The translations under genes were made by a program, and so were the position numbers. Of a DNA stretch of 64,000 bases, positions 46,376 to 57,772 are shown piece after piece (within the stretch, counting starts at the first letter, position 1; the number at the start of each line of letters is the position of its first letter). The stretch spans positions 225,126-289,125 of the forward strand of contig SCRM01000005.1 of assembly GCA_004298045.1 (NCBI GenBank), given 5' to 3'. The notes under the pieces were generated by a model. It was not told the DNA's origin. It did no database searches and was given only the letters and a program-made list of their open reading frames with translations. This stretch comes from Rhodanobacter sp. (GTDB taxonomy: Bacteria > Pseudomonadota > Gammaproteobacteria > Xanthomonadales > Rhodanobacteraceae).

Positions 46376-47349
46376 ACGCCAACGGTGCGACGCGACCGAT
46401 CTTCTCGCCACGCACGCGTCTGTTGGTGGTGGCCCCGCACCCGGATGACGAGACGCTCGCGAACGGCGTGCTGCTGCAGCAAGTGCTGGCCGCCGGTGGC
46501 ACGGTAGGGGTGTTGTTGCTCACGGCTGGCGAAAACAATCCGTGGCCGCAGCGCTGGCTTGAACGGCGCTGGCGGATCGACCCGGCCGCGCAGGCGCGCT
46601 GGGCACAGCGACGGCGCCATGAGCTGGATGCGGCGCTACGTGAGTTGGCGGTGCCGACCGACACGCTCGAATGTCTCGCCTGGCCTGACCTTGGCGTGCT
46701 CGACCGCGTGCTGCGCCCGGAGCTGGGTGCTGTCGCCCAGTTGCGTGCCGTGCTGGCACGCTTCGCTCCGGATGTCATTGCATTGCCGGCGCTCGCCGAC
46801 CGCCATCCCGACCATGGCGCAGCGCATGTGCTGACGCGCATGGCGATCGCCGCCTGGGGCGACACGCCGACGCTGCTGGAATATCTCATCCACGGCGTTG
46901 ACGCGGATGCCCGGGCCGTGGCCGCGGACGCGACCCCCGCACAGCGCGCCGCGAAACAACGTGCCGTGGCGGCACATCACAGCCAGCTGGTGCTGAGCCG
47001 GCGCCGCCTGCGGCGCTGGGGCGAGCGGACGGAGCAGCACGCCGTGCATGCTGTGCCGCCGCGGGTGGATGGGCTGTTGCCGTGGCATCCATCGGCTGTG
47101 GTGCGCGCGAAGGCGTGCCTCACGGCGGTCACCGTGAGGGGCGACGTTGGCCGCTGGCGTTGGCGCGAGGCGCCCTTGGTGTGGACGGGCACGGACTGGC
47201 GTCTGGCGTGGCCGCACGCGGCTGCCGCCGACACCTGCTTCGTGCGTCTGTCGCTCGACTGGCCATCGCCGTGGATCTTCGATCGCTGGGGCTGGCGCGA
47301 GATTCGGGGCGCCAGCACGCAGCTCGCATCGCGCATGTGGTCGGACTGA
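46366..47349 (+). CDS. PIG-L family deacetylase
   Basis: A 327-residue zinc-dependent N-acetylglucosaminyl-type deacetylase. The metal-binding motif is VVAPHPDDETLANG, and a second His pair is in ADRHPDHGAAHV. The ATG at 46366 overlaps the end of holB by ten bases, so it is translated with it. The last 130 residues are less conserved. In other proteobacteria this spot between holB and pilZ is usually empty, so the gene is an insertion in the operon. Substrate unknown, perhaps a sugar of cell-surface glycan. Confidence 0.9.
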   Translation: MALNANGATRPIFSPRTRLLVVAPHPDDETLANGVLLQQVLAAGGTVGVLLLTAGENNPWPQRWLERRWRIDPAAQARWAQRRRHELDAALRELAVPTDTLECLAWPDLGVLDRVLRPELGAVAQLRAVLARFAPDVIALPALADRHPDHGAAHVLTRMAIAAWGDTPTLLEYLIHGVDADARAVAADATPAQRAAKQRAVAAHHSQLVLSRRRLRRWGERTEQHAVHAVPPRVDGLLPWHPSAVVRAKACLTAVTVRGDVGRWRWREAPLVWTGTDWRLAWPHAAAADTCFVRLSLDWPSPWIFDRWGWREIRGASTQLASRMWSD

Positions 47350-47388
47350 AGTCCGACACACACGGTGTGGGTCGGGCTTCATCCCAAC
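47340..47388. repeat. REP-like palindromes at the end of the PIG-L gene
   Basis: GTCGGACTGAAGTCCGAC (7-bp stem, TGAA loop) overlaps the stop codon. It is followed by GTGGGTCGGGCTTCATCCC, a decayed relative of the repeat at 9895. They could form hairpins ending or modulating the upstream transcript. Confidence 0.5.
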
Positions 47389-47493
47389 CGGGTTGCGGCA
47401 ATGCCGCGACATGGCGCCGCCCGTGGCGGATGCTTTCCGTGGCCCGAGCTCTTAGCATGGGCGGCGCTCGCCGCCTGCCACCAAGGAACCCGC

Positions 47494-47847
47494 ATGAACC
47501 CGGTCGCCGCCCGTCAGGGCATCATCTCGCTGAAGCTCAGGGATGCGGCTTCGCTGTACAACGCGTACATGCCGTTTCTGCGCAACGGCGGGCTGTTTTA
47601 TCCGACCACGCAAAACTATGCGCTGGGTGACGAAGTGGTGGTGCTGGTGAGTCTGGCCGACGAGAGCGAGCGCATTTCGTTGGTGGGCAAGGTGGCGTGG
47701 ATTTGCCCGGCCGGTGCGCAGGGGGCGCGCACTGCCGGCATCGGGGTGCACTTCAACGATTCCCCGGATGCGGAAGTGGCGCGCCAGAAGATCGAAAACG
47801 CCTTGGCCGGGGTACTCAACTCCGAGCGTCCGACGCTCACGATGTGA
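47494..47847 (+). CDS. pilZ: Type IV pilus PilZ-domain protein
   Basis: A 117-residue PilZ-domain protein needed for type IV pilus assembly. It begins MNPVAARQGIISLKLRDAAS and carries GGLFYPTTQNYALGDEVVVL and GVHFNDSPDAEVARQKIENAL. AAGGA lies ahead of the ATG. The c-di-GMP binding RxxxR and DxSxxG motifs of canonical PilZ domains are not seen, as is typical for the pilus PilZ. Confidence 0.93.
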   Translation: MNPVAARQGIISLKLRDAASLYNAYMPFLRNGGLFYPTTQNYALGDEVVVLVSLADESERISLVGKVAWICPAGAQGARTAGIGVHFNDSPDAEVARQKIENALAGVLNSERPTLTM

Positions 47848-47903
47848 GGCTCCCGTGAGCGCGCACAGCGCGTTCTTGCGTGTGATCGGGTGCCGTCAAG
47901 CTG

Positions 47904-47931
47904 TTGTGGTGCTGGCATGCGCTGATACAAT
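47904..47931 (+). promoter_or_regulatory. Candidate nuo operon promoter
   Basis: TTGTGG and TACAAT with a 16-base spacer, in the 249-base gap between pilZ and nuoA. It would give a leader of about 160 bases. The gap contains no tRNA or other gene. Confidence 0.5.
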
Positions 47932-48096
47932 GCTGCGGCTCGCGACCCCACGCGATGTGAATAGTCATGTGCCGGCTGCTTCGGCAACCGTCGCCCCCTG
48001 CGGAATGCATGGCCGCCAGGCCATGCCGAATCGAGTTGCCGGACCGTCCGCCCACGGTCACTGATGCGCCACGACGGCGCGGAGGTACGTTGCATC

Positions 48097-48453
48097 GTGA
48101 TTGCCGAATACTGGCCTGTGCTTCTTTTCATTGCCGTGGCGATCGGCCTCGGCATCGCCCTGCTCGTGATCGGCCTGCTGGCCGGCCCCCGGCGCCCCGA
48201 AACCGAAAAGCTCTCGGCGTACGAGTGCGGCTTCGTCGCCTTCGAGGACGCCCGCGCCCGGTTTGACGTGCGCTACTACCTGCTCGCGATCCTGTTCATC
48301 ATTTTCGATCTCGAAGTCGCGTTCCTGTTTCCGTGGGCCGTGGTGTTCAAGCAGATCGGCATCATCGCCCTGATCGAGATGGTGCTGTTCCTCGCGTTGC
48401 TCGTGGTCGGTTTCGCCTATGTCTGGAAGAAGGGGGCGCTCGAATGGGAATAA
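48097..48453 (+). CDS. nuoA: NADH:quinone oxidoreductase subunit A
   Basis: A 118-residue membrane subunit of complex I with three TM helices. [28 protein letters not shown] contains the signature around the quinone-channel loop, quoted only in part: [23 protein letters not shown] at 48097 ([11 protein letters not shown]) is preferred over the ATG at 48064: GGAGG stands 11 bases before it and the length becomes typical. Confidence 0.97.
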   Translation: MIAEYWPVLLFIAVAIGLGIALLVIGLLAGPRRPETEKLSAYECGFVAFEDARARFDVRYYLLAILFIIFDLEVAFLFPWAVVFKQIGIIALIEMVLFLALLVVGFAYVWKKGALEWE

Positions 48454-49007
48454 TCAATTCCATCAGCCGGGTGATGAACAACCCGGAGCCCCTGAACCTG
48501 GTTGACGACATCCTGCGGCCGGCGGGCGACAACCCGGTGGTGCAGCGCGGGTTTGCCACCACCAGCCTCGATGCGTTGATGAACTGGGCGCGTACCGGCT
48601 CGATGTGGCCGATGACGTTTGGTCTCGCGTGCTGCGCGGTGGAAATGATGCACGCCGGTGCCTCGCGTCTGGATCTCGACCGCTACGGCGTGATTTTCCG
48701 CCCCAGCCCGCGCCAGTCGGACGTGATGATCGTCGCCGGCACCCTGGTCAACAAGATGGCGCCGGCGTTGCGCAAGGTCTACGACCAGATGCCCGAGCCC
48801 AAGTGGGTGATCTCGATGGGCAGCTGCGCCAATGGCGGCGGCTACTACCACTATTCGTATTCGGTGGTGCGCGGTTGCGACCGCATCGTGCCGGTGGACA
48901 TCTATGTGCCGGGCTGCCCGCCGACGGCCGAGGCGCTGGTGCACGGCATCCTGCAGTTGCAGCGCAAGATCCGCCACAGCAGCCCCACCACCATTGCCCG
49001 CGGTTGA
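48444..49007 (+). CDS. nuoB: NADH:quinone oxidoreductase subunit B
   Basis: A 187-residue peripheral subunit that holds cluster N2. Cysteines are in [26 protein letters not shown] and [12 protein letters not shown]. The start overlaps nuoA by ten bases. Confidence 0.98.
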   Translation: MGIINSISRVMNNPEPLNLVDDILRPAGDNPVVQRGFATTSLDALMNWARTGSMWPMTFGLACCAVEMMHAGASRLDLDRYGVIFRPSPRQSDVMIVAGTLVNKMAPALRKVYDQMPEPKWVISMGSCANGGGYYHYSYSVVRGCDRIVPVDIYVPGCPPTAEALVHGILQLQRKIRHSSPTTIARG

Positions 49008-49016
49008 GGCTCGATC

Positions 49017-49748
49017 ATGACTGACACGCAACCGACCTCGCTGGCGGAACGCCTTGTTGCGCGCTTTGGCGACACGCTCAAGGTCACCACCCAGCGCACC
49101 GAGGTCATGGCCGAGCTGGCGCCGGGGGATCTGGTTTCCGTCGCCACCGCGCTGCGCGACGAGGCGGGTTTCAAGTTTGCCGAGCTGATCGATCTGTGCG
49201 GCGTCGATTTTCTGGGCTACGGCCAGGCGGAGTGGAACACGACCGACGCCACGGCGACGGGTTTCTCGCGTGGCGTCGAAGGGGAGGCGATGGGCCGTTT
49301 CGCGTGGGAAAACCGCCCGCGCAACGTGCGCTTGCCCAACCGCTTTGCCGTGATGGTGCACCTGCTGTCGACCACGCTGAACCAGCGCGTGGCGCTACGC
49401 GTGTTCTGTCCCGACGACGTGCTGCCGCTGGTGCCATCGATCACCGGCGTGTGGCCGGTCGCGAGCTGGTACGAGCGCGAGGCGTTCGACCTGTTCGGCA
49501 TCGTCTTTGAGGGCCACCCGGATCTGCGCCGCCTGCTCACCGATTACGGCTTCGTCGGCCATCCGTTCCGCAAGGATTTCCCGCTGATCGGCAACGTCGA
49601 GGTGCGCTACGACCCCGAACAGAAGCGCGTGGTGTACGAGCCGGTGACGTCCGTGGTGCCGCGCGTGCTGGTGCCGCGCGTGATCCGCAACGACGTCGAT
49701 CTTGAACAGGCCGAAGCCGAAGCCGCCGACGACTGGCGCAGGAACTGA
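49017..49748 (+). CDS. nuoC: NADH:quinone oxidoreductase subunit C
   Basis: A 243-residue 30-kDa peripheral-arm subunit with the motif [20 protein letters not shown] and [16 protein letters not shown]. Separate from nuoD here, not fused as in E. coli. The C-terminal tail is acidic. Confidence 0.97.
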   Translation: MTDTQPTSLAERLVARFGDTLKVTTQRTEVMAELAPGDLVSVATALRDEAGFKFAELIDLCGVDFLGYGQAEWNTTDATATGFSRGVEGEAMGRFAWENRPRNVRLPNRFAVMVHLLSTTLNQRVALRVFCPDDVLPLVPSITGVWPVASWYEREAFDLFGIVFEGHPDLRRLLTDYGFVGHPFRKDFPLIGNVEVRYDPEQKRVVYEPVTSVVPRVLVPRVIRNDVDLEQAEAEAADDWRRN

Positions 49749-49749
49749 C

Positions 49750-51006
49750 ATGGCGCAGGAAATCCGTAACTACACGATGAACTTCGGCCCGCAGCATCCG
49801 GCTGCGCACGGCGTGTTGCGCCTGGTGCTGGAGATGGACGGCGAGACCATCGTGCGGGTCGATCCGCACATCGGCCTCTTGCATCGCGGTACCGAGAAAC
49901 TCGCCGAATCCAAGCCGTTCAACCAGTCGATCGGCTATATGGACCGCCTGGATTACGTCTCGATGATGTGCAGCGAGCACGCCTACGTGCGCGCCATCGA
50001 AACGTTGATGGGCATCGACCCGCCGGATCGCGCGCATTGGATCCGCACGATGTTCGACGAGATCACGCGCATCCTGAATCACCTGATGTGGATCGGCTCC
50101 AACGCACTCGATCTCGGCGCCATGGCGGTGTTCCTGTACGCCTTCCGCGAACGCGAAGAGCTGATGGACTGCTACGAGGCAGTGTCGGGGGCGCGCCTGC
50201 ATGCCACCTACTACCGGCCTGGCGGTGTCTATCGCGACTTGCCGGCAGTAATGCCGAAGTATCACGAATCGCCGTGGCACAAGGGCAAGGATCTCAAACG
50301 CCTGAACCGCTGGCGCGAAGGCTCGCTGCTCGATTTCATCGACCAGTTCGCCGAGGATTTCCCGCGCCGCGTCGACGAATACGAAGAGCTGCTGACCACC
50401 AACCGCATCTGGAAGCAGCGCACCGTCGGCATCGGCGTGGTCACGCCCGAGCAGGCGCAGGAGTGGGGCATGACTGGCCCGATGATGCGCGGCTCCGGGG
50501 TGGCGTGGGATTTGCGCAAGAAGCAACCCTACGCGCGCTATGCGGATGTCGATTTCGACATTCCGGTGGGCGTCAACGGCGACTGCTACGACCGCTACCT
50601 CGTGCGCGTGGCCGAGATGCGCCAGTCGGCGCGCATCATTCGCCAGTGCGTGACTTGGCTGCGTGCCAACCCCGGCCCGGTCATCGTGCAGAATTACAAG
50701 GTGGCGCCGCCGCCGCGCGCGCGCATGAAGGAAGGGATGGAAGAGCTCATCCACCACTTCAAGCTGTTTTCCGAGGGCTACGGCGTACCCGAAGGCGAAA
50801 CCTATTGTGCAGTCGAGGCGCCCAAGGGCGAGTTCGGCTGTTATCTGGTTTCCGACGGTGCCAACAAGCCCTTCCGCGTGCACCTGCGCGCACCGGGCTT
50901 CGCTCATCTGTCGTCGATCGACACCATCGTCAAGGGCCACATGCTCGCCGACGTGGTCGCCATGATCGGTACCTACGACCTCGTGTTCGGCGAGGTGGAT
51001 CGATGA
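49750..51006 (+). CDS. nuoD: NADH:quinone oxidoreductase subunit D
   Basis: A 418-residue 49-kDa subunit that forms the quinone site with Nuo[19 protein letters not shown] carries the His ligands; [20 protein letters not shown] and the end [12 protein letters not shown] are conserved. Starts two bases after nuoC. Confidence 0.98.
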   Translation: MAQEIRNYTMNFGPQHPAAHGVLRLVLEMDGETIVRVDPHIGLLHRGTEKLAESKPFNQSIGYMDRLDYVSMMCSEHAYVRAIETLMGIDPPDRAHWIRTMFDEITRILNHLMWIGSNALDLGAMAVFLYAFREREELMDCYEAVSGARLHATYYRPGGVYRDLPAVMPKYHESPWHKGKDLKRLNRWREGSLLDFIDQFAEDFPRRVDEYEELLTTNRIWKQRTVGIGVVTPEQAQEWGMTGPMMRGSGVAWDLRKKQPYARYADVDFDIPVGVNGDCYDRYLVRVAEMRQSARIIRQCVTWLRANPGPVIVQNYKVAPPPRARMKEGMEELIHHFKLFSEGYGVPEGETYCAVEAPKGEFGCYLVSDGANKPFRVHLRAPGFAHLSSIDTIVKGHMLADVVAMIGTYDLVFGEVDR

Positions 51007-51027
51007 AGGCGTCGGGGTTCGCGATGT

Positions 51028-51108
51028 GGAATTCGGGATTCGGTCGCGCCGAAGTGTCCCGATATCCACGGCATTCGCGCGTCCCGTATCCCCAATCCCG
51101 AATCCCGA
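51028..51108. repeat. GGGATTCGG-type inverted repeats inside the nuo operon
   Basis: GGAATTCGGGATTCGG (51028-51043) and TCCCCAATCCCGAATCCCGA (51089-51108) are inverted copies within the 112-base nuoD-nuoE gap, the only large gap in the operon. They can pair in mRNA and may affect processing or stability. Confidence 0.6.
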
Positions 51109-51118
51109 GCCAGAAACC

Positions 51119-51646
51119 ATGAAAGCCACCGGACATTACGAGCAAGTCAAGAACGTCGACCCGTTGGTGGTGCTGACGGACGAGACGCGCAAGCACATCG
51201 ACTACTGGTTGACGAAGTTTCCACCGGATCGCAAGCGCTCAGCGGTGATCCAGGGCCTGTATGCAGCGCAGGAGCAGAACGGCGGTTACTTGACCGACGA
51301 GCTGATCGCCAGCGTGGCGAAGTATCTCGACCTGCCGCCGGTGTGGGCGTACGAGGTGGCCACGTTCTATTCGATGCTGGAGACCAAGCCGGTCGGGCGC
51401 AACAACGTGGCGATCTGCACCAACATCTCGTGCTGGCTCAACGGCGCCGAGGATCTCGTCAAGCATTGCGAGAAGAAGCTCGGCATCAAGGTTGGCGAAA
51501 GCACGGCGGACGGACGCATCTACCTCAAGAACGAAGAGGAATGCATTGCCGCCTGCGTCTACGGCCCGGTGATGACGGTCAACGGCCATTACCACGAGCA
51601 CCTCACCACCGAGAAGCTCGACGAAATCCTCGACGGGTTGGAGTGA
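51119..51646 (+). CDS. nuoE: NADH:quinone oxidoreductase subunit E
   Basis: A 175-residue 24-kDa subunit with a thioredoxin-like 2Fe-2S domain: cysteines in [14 protein letters not shown] and [13 protein letters not shown]. The N-terminal helical part ([20 protein letters not shown]) is normal. Confidence 0.97.
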   Translation: MKATGHYEQVKNVDPLVVLTDETRKHIDYWLTKFPPDRKRSAVIQGLYAAQEQNGGYLTDELIASVAKYLDLPPVWAYEVATFYSMLETKPVGRNNVAICTNISCWLNGAEDLVKHCEKKLGIKVGESTADGRIYLKNEEECIAACVYGPVMTVNGHYHEHLTTEKLDEILDGLE

Positions 51647-51650
51647 TCTC

Positions 51651-52961
51651 ATGGCAGTCGGACCCGCTCCCAAAGAATTCCAGGTTGTCTACACCACGCT
51701 GCACTTCGATACGCCGTGGGCGATGGCAAGCTACGAGCAAGTCGGTGGCTACGAGGCATGGCGCAAGATCCTCGCCGAAAAGCCCGACCCGGCGACGCTG
51801 ATCGAAGAGCTGAAAAAATCCAGCCTGCGCGGCCGCGGCGGCGCCGGCTTCCCGACCGGCCTGAAGTGGTCCTTCATGCCCAAGGGCGACATGCAGAAGT
51901 ACATCCTGTGCAACTCGGACGAGTCCGAGCCGGGCACCTGCAAGGATCGCGACATCCTGCGCTACAACCCGCATGCGGTGATCGAAGGCCTGGCCATTGC
52001 CTGCTATTGCACTGGTTCCACGGTGGCCTACAACTACCTGCGCGGCGAGTTCCATCACGAGCCGTACGAACACTTCGAGGCGGCGCTGAAAGAGGCGTAC
52101 GCCGCAGGGCTGCTGGGCAAGAACATCCAGGGCAGCGGCATCACCGCCGACGTCTACGCCGCGCTGGGCGCCGGCGCCTACATCTGCGGCGAAGAAACCG
52201 CGCTGATGGAGTCGCTCGAAGGCAAGAAGGGCTGGCCGCGGTTCAAGCCGCCATTCCCGGCCAACCATGGCCTGTACGGCAAGCCGACCACGATCAACAA
52301 CACCGAAACCTATGCCTCGGTGCCGGCGATCCTGCGGCATGGCGCCGATTGGTTCCTGAACATCGGCAAGCCGAACAACGGCGGCCCGAAAGTGTTTTCG
52401 GTGTCCGGCCACGTCAATCGCCCCGGCAACTACGAGATTCCGCTCGGCACGCCGTTTGCAGAACTCCTGGAAATGGCCGGTGGCGTACGCAAGGGCCACA
52501 AGCTCAAGGCCGTCATCCCCGGCGGCTCGTCGATGCCGGTGCTCAAAGCCGACAAGATGATGTCGATCACGATGGATTACGACGCGATCCGCGCGGCCGG
52601 GTCCGGCCTCGGCTCCGGTGCGGTGATCGTGATGGACGAAACCGTGTGCATGGTGCGCGCCTGCGAGCGCATCAGCCGGTTCTACCACATGGAATCCTGC
52701 GGCCAATGCACGCCGTGCCGCGAAGGCACCGGCTGGATGCGTCGCACCCTCGGCCGGATCGTCGCGGGCCAGGGCGTGATGGACGATTTGCATCGCCTGA
52801 AGGCCGTTGCCGGCCAGATCGAAGGCCATACCATCTGCGCCTTCGGCGAGGCTGCGGCGTGGCCGGTGCAGGCATTCCTGCGCAATTTCTGGGACGAGTT
52901 CGAGTACTACATTGAACATGGTCATTCCATCGTGGACGACCAGGTGGGAGTGACGGCATGA
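51651..52961 (+). CDS. nuoF: NADH:quinone oxidoreductase subunit F
   Basis: A 436-residue NADH-oxidising subunit with FMN site [30 protein letters not shown] and the 4Fe-4S (N3) motif [15 protein letters not shown] plus a distal Cys in [13 protein letters not shown]. Four bases after nuoE. Confidence 0.98.
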   Translation: MAVGPAPKEFQVVYTTLHFDTPWAMASYEQVGGYEAWRKILAEKPDPATLIEELKKSSLRGRGGAGFPTGLKWSFMPKGDMQKYILCNSDESEPGTCKDRDILRYNPHAVIEGLAIACYCTGSTVAYNYLRGEFHHEPYEHFEAALKEAYAAGLLGKNIQGSGITADVYAALGAGAYICGEETALMESLEGKKGWPRFKPPFPANHGLYGKPTTINNTETYASVPAILRHGADWFLNIGKPNNGGPKVFSVSGHVNRPGNYEIPLGTPFAELLEMAGGVRKGHKLKAVIPGGSSMPVLKADKMMSITMDYDAIRAAGSGLGSGAVIVMDETVCMVRACERISRFYHMESCGQCTPCREGTGWMRRTLGRIVAGQGVMDDLHRLKAVAGQIEGHTICAFGEAAAWPVQAFLRNFWDEFEYYIEHGHSIVDDQVGVTA

Positions 52962-55282
52962 GTGCACAGCCGACCCAAGCTGCGCCAAACCTCGTCACCA
53001 TCGAGGTCGACGGCAAATCGCTGCAGGTGCCGAAAGGCTCGATGATCATCCAGGCCACGGACAAGGCCGGCATCCCGATTCCGCGTTTCTGCTATCACCG
53101 CAAGCTGCCGATCGCGGCGAGCTGCCGCCAGTGCCTGGTCGAGGTGGAAATGGGCGGCCGGCCGATGCCCAAGCCGCAGCCGGCCTGCGCCACCCCGGTG
53201 GCCGACGGCATGAAGGTCAAGACGCGCTCCGACCTTGCCTTGCATGCGCAGCGCAACACGCTGGAATTCCTGCTCATCAACCACCCGATGGATTGCCCGA
53301 TCTGCGATCAGGGCGGCGAGTGCGAGTTGCAGGACATGGCGCTCGGTTTCGGTCGCAGCGTATCGCGCTTCACCGAGCGCAAGCGCACCATCGCCGACGA
53401 GAACATCGGGCCGCTGGTTGCGACCGAGATGACGCGCTGCATCCACTGCACGCGTTGCGTGCGGTTCCTGGCCGACATCGGCGGTGGCTACGAGTTTGGC
53501 AGCATGGATCGCGGCGACCGCCACGTCATCGGCACCTACATCGGCCGCAACGTGGACAGCGAGCTGTCGGGCAACATCATCGACCTGTGCCCGGTCGGCG
53601 CGCTCACCAACAAGCCGTTCCAGTTCCGCGCCCGTGCGTGGGAGCTGCTCGCGCGCGCTTCCATTGCCTACCACGATGCGCTCGGCTCCAACCTGTGGCT
53701 GCACACCCGCCGCGGACAGGTGCTGCGTACCGTGCCGCGCGACAACGAGGCGATCAACGAGTGCTGGCTGTCCGATCGCGACCGCTACAGTTGTGAAGGC
53801 CTGTATGTCGAAGACCGGTTGCAACGGCCGGAAGTGAAGCGGGATGGCAAATGGCAGGTCACCACCTGGGAAGACGCGCTGGCGGTAGCTGCCGAGGCGT
53901 TGAAGAGCGTCGCGGGTGACGACCTTGGCGTACTCGTGCATCCGGCCACGACGAATGAAGAGGGCGACCTCCTCATGCGTCTGACGCAGGGCCTTGGCAC
54001 GCCGCACGTCGATCATCGCCTGCGCCAGCTGGATTTCGCCGACAATGCGGTGGCGCGCCGGTTTGGCACGCTGGTCGAGCAGGTGCAGGAGGCCAAGGCG
54101 GTGCTGCTGGTCGGCTCCGATTTGCGCTATGAGCTGCCGCTCTTGAGTCACCGTGTGCGCCAGGCGACCAAGCAGGGCGCCAAGGTGTTTGCGGTCAATC
54201 CGGCCAGCTTCAACTTCAATTACGAGCTTGCCGTCTCCAAGGTGGTGCCGCCGCAGGCGTTGGTGGCAGCACTGCTGGCCGTTGCCCGCGCCGCGGTGGC
54301 CGAAGGCGCCGTCGCGCCGGCCACCTTGGCCGCTGCCATCCAGGCCGCCGCCAGCGAAGAAGGCGATCACGCCATCGTCGCCGCACTCAAGGCCGGCAAG
54401 GGGGTGGTGATCGTCGGCGAGGCCGCGGTGAACCACCCCGAGGCGTCGTGGCTGCGCGCACTGGCACGCTTCATTGCCGAAGCAACCGGCGCCGGCTACG
54501 ACGAGCTGCCGACCGGGGCCAACGCGATCGGCCTGGGCGACATCGGCGTGGTGCCGGGCAAGGGCGGCCTGAACGCGCGCTCGATGCTGGCACAGCCGCG
54601 CAAGGCCTACCTTTTGTACGGCGTTGAGCCACCGCACGACTTTGCCGACGGTACGCAGGTGCTGTCCGCACTGCGCGGTGCACAGCAGGTGGTGGCGTTC
54701 ACCGCCTACGCCAGCGCAGCGCTGCGCGAAACCGCCAACGTGCTGTTGCCGATCGCGCTGCTGCCGGAAACCGACGGCACGCTGGTGAATGTCGATGGCA
54801 ACGCGCAGCGCGTGGTCACCGGCGCTGGCGCACCGGGCGACGCGCGGCCGGGCTGGAAGGTGCTGCGCGCCCTGGGCGGGCAGATGCAGTTTGCCGGCTT
54901 CGAGTTCGACGACATCGCCGGCCTGCGCGAAGGCATCGTGCAGCGCGGCGCGCAGCCGGACACGGCACTTGCCACGCGCCAGCCGATGGGCGCGCTGACC
55001 CGGCTGGCCACCTGGCCGATCTATCGCATCGACGCCGTGGTGCGCCGTTCCAAGCCGCTCAATGCGCACTCGCTCAACCGTGCGCCGGCTGTGCGCCTGA
55101 GTGTGGCCGAGGCGGCGCGCCAAGGCGTGGCGGAAGGCGCCAGCGTGCGTGTTGGCGACGTGACGCTGCCGGTGGTCGTCGATGCCAATGTGCCTGACGG
55201 CACGGCATGGATCGAGGCCGCGCAGGAACTCACTGCAACCCTGCCGCCGTATGGCGCACCCCTCACCTTGAGCAAGGTCTGA
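52958..55282 (+). CDS. nuoG: NADH:quinone oxidoreductase subunit G
   Basis: A 774-residue 75-kDa subunit. The N-terminal 2Fe-2S domain has [19 protein letters not shown]; next come the N4/N5 clusters in [20 protein letters not shown] and [20 protein letters not shown], and the molybdopterin-like domain follows, where no active cofactor is expected. Overlaps nuoF (ATGA). Confidence 0.98.
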   Translation: MSAQPTQAAPNLVTIEVDGKSLQVPKGSMIIQATDKAGIPIPRFCYHRKLPIAASCRQCLVEVEMGGRPMPKPQPACATPVADGMKVKTRSDLALHAQRNTLEFLLINHPMDCPICDQGGECELQDMALGFGRSVSRFTERKRTIADENIGPLVATEMTRCIHCTRCVRFLADIGGGYEFGSMDRGDRHVIGTYIGRNVDSELSGNIIDLCPVGALTNKPFQFRARAWELLARASIAYHDALGSNLWLHTRRGQVLRTVPRDNEAINECWLSDRDRYSCEGLYVEDRLQRPEVKRDGKWQVTTWEDALAVAAEALKSVAGDDLGVLVHPATTNEEGDLLMRLTQGLGTPHVDHRLRQLDFADNAVARRFGTLVEQVQEAKAVLLVGSDLRYELPLLSHRVRQATKQGAKVFAVNPASFNFNYELAVSKVVPPQALVAALLAVARAAVAEGAVAPATLAAAIQAAASEEGDHAIVAALKAGKGVVIVGEAAVNHPEASWLRALARFIAEATGAGYDELPTGANAIGLGDIGVVPGKGGLNARSMLAQPRKAYLLYGVEPPHDFADGTQVLSALRGAQQVVAFTAYASAALRETANVLLPIALLPETDGTLVNVDGNAQRVVTGAGAPGDARPGWKVLRALGGQMQFAGFEFDDIAGLREGIVQRGAQPDTALATRQPMGALTRLATWPIYRIDAVVRRSKPLNAHSLNRAPAVRLSVAEAARQGVAEGASVRVGDVTLPVVVDANVPDGTAWIEAAQELTATLPPYGAPLTLSKV

Positions 55283-55285
55283 TCC

Positions 55286-56302
55286 ATGGGCGAGCAATTG
55301 TTCGACCACCTCCTGATGCCGGTCGTCTACATCCTGTGCATCGTGGTGCCGCTGATCATTGCGGTGGCCATGTACGTGTACTGGGAGCGCAAGGTCGTCG
55401 GCTGGATGCACGTGCGCCTGGGGCCAAACCAGGTCGGCCCATTGGGGTTGTTCCAGGCGTTTGCCGACGTCGCCAAGCTGCTGATCAAGGAAGTGATCCT
55501 GCCGACGCGCGCCAGCCGCGCGTTGTACTACCTGGCGCCGATGCTGGCGCTGGTGCCGGCACTGGCGGCGTGGGCAGTGGTGCCGTTCGGGGCCAAGATG
55601 GTGGTCTCCAATGCCAACGCCGGCGTGCTGTACCTCCTCGGCATGACCTCGCTGGGCGTGTACGGCATCATCCTCGCGGGCTGGGCTTCCAACTCGCGGT
55701 ATGCACTGCTCGGCGCGATGCGCTCGGCGGCACAGGTGATTTCGTACGAGCTCTCGATCGGCCTGTGCATGGTGAGCGTGCTGGTGCTGGCCGGCTCGCT
55801 CAATTTCACCGACATCGTGAATGCGCAGGGCGGCACGAAAGGCATCTTCGACTGGTTCATGTGGCCGCTGCTGCCGATCATGGTGGTGTATTTCGTGTCC
55901 GGCGTGGCGGAAACCAACCGCCTGCCGTTCGACATGGCCGAGGGCGAATCCGAAATCGTGGCGGGTTTCCACGTCGAGTATTCGGGTTCCGCCTTTGCCA
56001 TTTTCTTCCTCGCCGAATACGCCAACATGATCCTGGTCAGCTTCCTCGCCTCGATCATGTTCATGGGCGGCTGGTTCAGCCCGTTCCCGACGAGTTGGGG
56101 TTGGCTCGGGCAGGCGAGCTTCTGGTGGCTGTTTGCGAAGGCGTTCGCGTTTGCCTTCCTGTTCCTGTGGTTCCGTGCCACGTTCCCGCGCTACCGCTAT
56201 GACCAGATCATGCGGTTGGGCTGGAAGGTGTTCATCCCGATCGGACTGGTCTGGGTGGTGGTGGCCGGCTTCATGAAGTTTTACGGCGTCGCGGGGGTCT
56301 GA
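55286..56302 (+). CDS. nuoH: NADH:quinone oxidoreductase subunit H
   Basis: A 338-residue membrane subunit at the quinone entrance, with eight TM helices. Conserved pieces are [39 protein letters not shown] and [18 protein letters not shown]. Confidence 0.98.
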   Translation: MGEQLFDHLLMPVVYILCIVVPLIIAVAMYVYWERKVVGWMHVRLGPNQVGPLGLFQAFADVAKLLIKEVILPTRASRALYYLAPMLALVPALAAWAVVPFGAKMVVSNANAGVLYLLGMTSLGVYGIILAGWASNSRYALLGAMRSAAQVISYELSIGLCMVSVLVLAGSLNFTDIVNAQGGTKGIFDWFMWPLLPIMVVYFVSGVAETNRLPFDMAEGESEIVAGFHVEYSGSAFAIFFLAEYANMILVSFLASIMFMGGWFSPFPTSWGWLGQASFWWLFAKAFAFAFLFLWFRATFPRYRYDQIMRLGWKVFIPIGLVWVVVAGFMKFYGVAGV

Positions 56303-56308
56303 CAAACC

Positions 56309-56800
56309 ATGAAAAGTGCAATCCGCTTTTTCAAGAGCCTGCTGCTGATCGAGTTGTTGCAGGGCATGGCGGTGACTTGGCGTTACATGCTTGGACCGAA
56401 GTACACGATGCGCTATCCGATGGAGCACATCCCCAAGTCCAATCGGTTCCGCGGGCTGCACGCGTTGCGCCGTTACGAGAATGGCGAGGAGCGCTGCATC
56501 GCCTGCAAGCTGTGCGAGGCGGTATGCCCGGCGCTGGCAATCACGATCGATTCGGCACCGCGCGAGAGCGACGGCCAGCGACGCACCACGCGTTACGACA
56601 TCGACTTGTTCAAGTGCATCTTCTGCGGCTTTTGTGAAGAGAGCTGCCCGGTGGATTCGATCGTCGAGACCCATATCCACGAGTACCACTTCGAGCATCG
56701 TGGCGAGAACGTGGTGACCAAGCCGCAACTGCTCGCGATCGGTGACCGGTTTGAAAAGGACATCGCCGCGGCCCGTGCGCAAGACGCGCCGTATCGTTGA
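56309..56800 (+). CDS. nuoI: NADH:quinone oxidoreductase subunit I
   Basis: A 163-residue TYKY-type ferredoxin subunit with two 4Fe-4S motifs: [18 protein letters not shown] and [18 protein letters not shown]. The amphipathic N-terminus anchors it to NuoH. Confidence 0.98.
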   Translation: MKSAIRFFKSLLLIELLQGMAVTWRYMLGPKYTMRYPMEHIPKSNRFRGLHALRRYENGEERCIACKLCEAVCPALAITIDSAPRESDGQRRTTRYDIDLFKCIFCGFCEESCPVDSIVETHIHEYHFEHRGENVVTKPQLLAIGDRFEKDIAAARAQDAPYR

Positions 56801-56809
56801 GACCCACCG

Positions 56810-57466
56810 ATGATTGATCCCAATTTTTTTCAACTCATTTGTTTCTACGCGTTTGGCGCGATCACCGTAGGCGCCGCGATCGCGGTCATCAGCCTGCGCA
56901 ATACCGTGCATGCGGTGTTGTCGCTGGTGCTGACGTTTTTCAGCACGGCGTGCATCTGGATGCTGGCCGAGGCCGAGTTTCTCGCCGTGGCGCTGATCGT
57001 GGTCTACGTCGGCGCGGTGATGGTGCTGTTCCTGTTCGTGGTGATGATGCTCGACATCGACCAGGTCAAGATCCGCGAAGGCTTTGTGCGGTTCCTGCCG
57101 GTGGGCCTGGTCGTGGCGGTGGTGATGTTGGTGGAGATGCTGGCGCTGATCGGCGTGCGTGCGATGCACGCGCAGACGCTGGGGGTGAATCCGGCAACGG
57201 TCGCCGGGCAATCGAACACCGCCTGGCTCGGCACTGCGCTTTACACCCATTACCTGTTGCCGTTTGAAGTGGCGGCATTGATCCTGACCGTCGGCGTGGT
57301 GGCGGCAGTGGCGCTGACCTTGCGCCAACGCAGCGGTTCGAAGCGGCAAATGGCGGCTGAGCAGGTGGCGGTCGATCCGCGCGCCCGCGTGCGGCTGGTG
57401 AAGATGGATGCGGTGCGCCCGCCCGTGGCGGAGCCGCCGGCGGCATCCGAGGAGCCCAAAGCATGA
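56810..57466 (+). CDS. nuoJ: NADH:quinone oxidoreductase subunit J
   Basis: A 218-residue membrane subunit with five TM helices and the conserved segment [20 protein letters not shown], whose helix bends during pumping. The C-terminal 40 residues are soluble, Pro/Ala-rich and less conserved. Confidence 0.97.
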   Translation: MIDPNFFQLICFYAFGAITVGAAIAVISLRNTVHAVLSLVLTFFSTACIWMLAEAEFLAVALIVVYVGAVMVLFLFVVMMLDIDQVKIREGFVRFLPVGLVVAVVMLVEMLALIGVRAMHAQTLGVNPATVAGQSNTAWLGTALYTHYLLPFEVAALILTVGVVAAVALTLRQRSGSKRQMAAEQVAVDPRARVRLVKMDAVRPPVAEPPAASEEPKA

Positions 57467-57768
57467 TTACCCTGGCCCATTTCATCGTGCTCGGCGCGAT
57501 CCTGTTCTGCATCGCGGTCGCCGGGCTGTTCATCAACCGCAAGAACGTCATCGTGCTGCTGATGTCGATCGAGCTGCTGCTGCTCGCGGTCAACATCAAT
57601 TTTGTCGCGTTCTCCCGCTTCGGCCACGACGTGGCCGGGCAGGTGTTCGTGTTTTTCATCCTCACCGTCGCCGCGGCGGAGTCCGCGATCGGCCTGGCGA
57701 TCCTGGTGCTGCTGTTCCGCAACCGCAGCACGGTCAATGTCGCCGAAATCGACAGCATGAAGGGCTGA
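57463..57768 (+). CDS. nuoK: NADH:quinone oxidoreductase subunit K
   Basis: A 101-residue subunit with three TM helices; the two functional glutamates are in [20 protein letters not shown] and [15 protein letters not shown]. Overlaps nuoJ (ATGA). Confidence 0.98.
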   Translation: MITLAHFIVLGAILFCIAVAGLFINRKNVIVLLMSIELLLLAVNINFVAFSRFGHDVAGQVFVFFILTVAAAESAIGLAILVLLFRNRSTVNVAEIDSMKG

Positions 57769-57772
57769 ACAC

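Noticed and set aside
47848-48096. tRNA or secG upstream of nuoA as in some Xanthomonadaceae
   Set aside because: No cloverleaf or SecG-like frame in the gap; only a promoter candidate.
52922-57349. 1475-residue minus-strand ORF opposite nuoG-nuoJ
   Set aside because: Shadow of the real nuo genes caused by high GC at third codon positions; composition (His, Arg, Gln-rich) is not protein-like.
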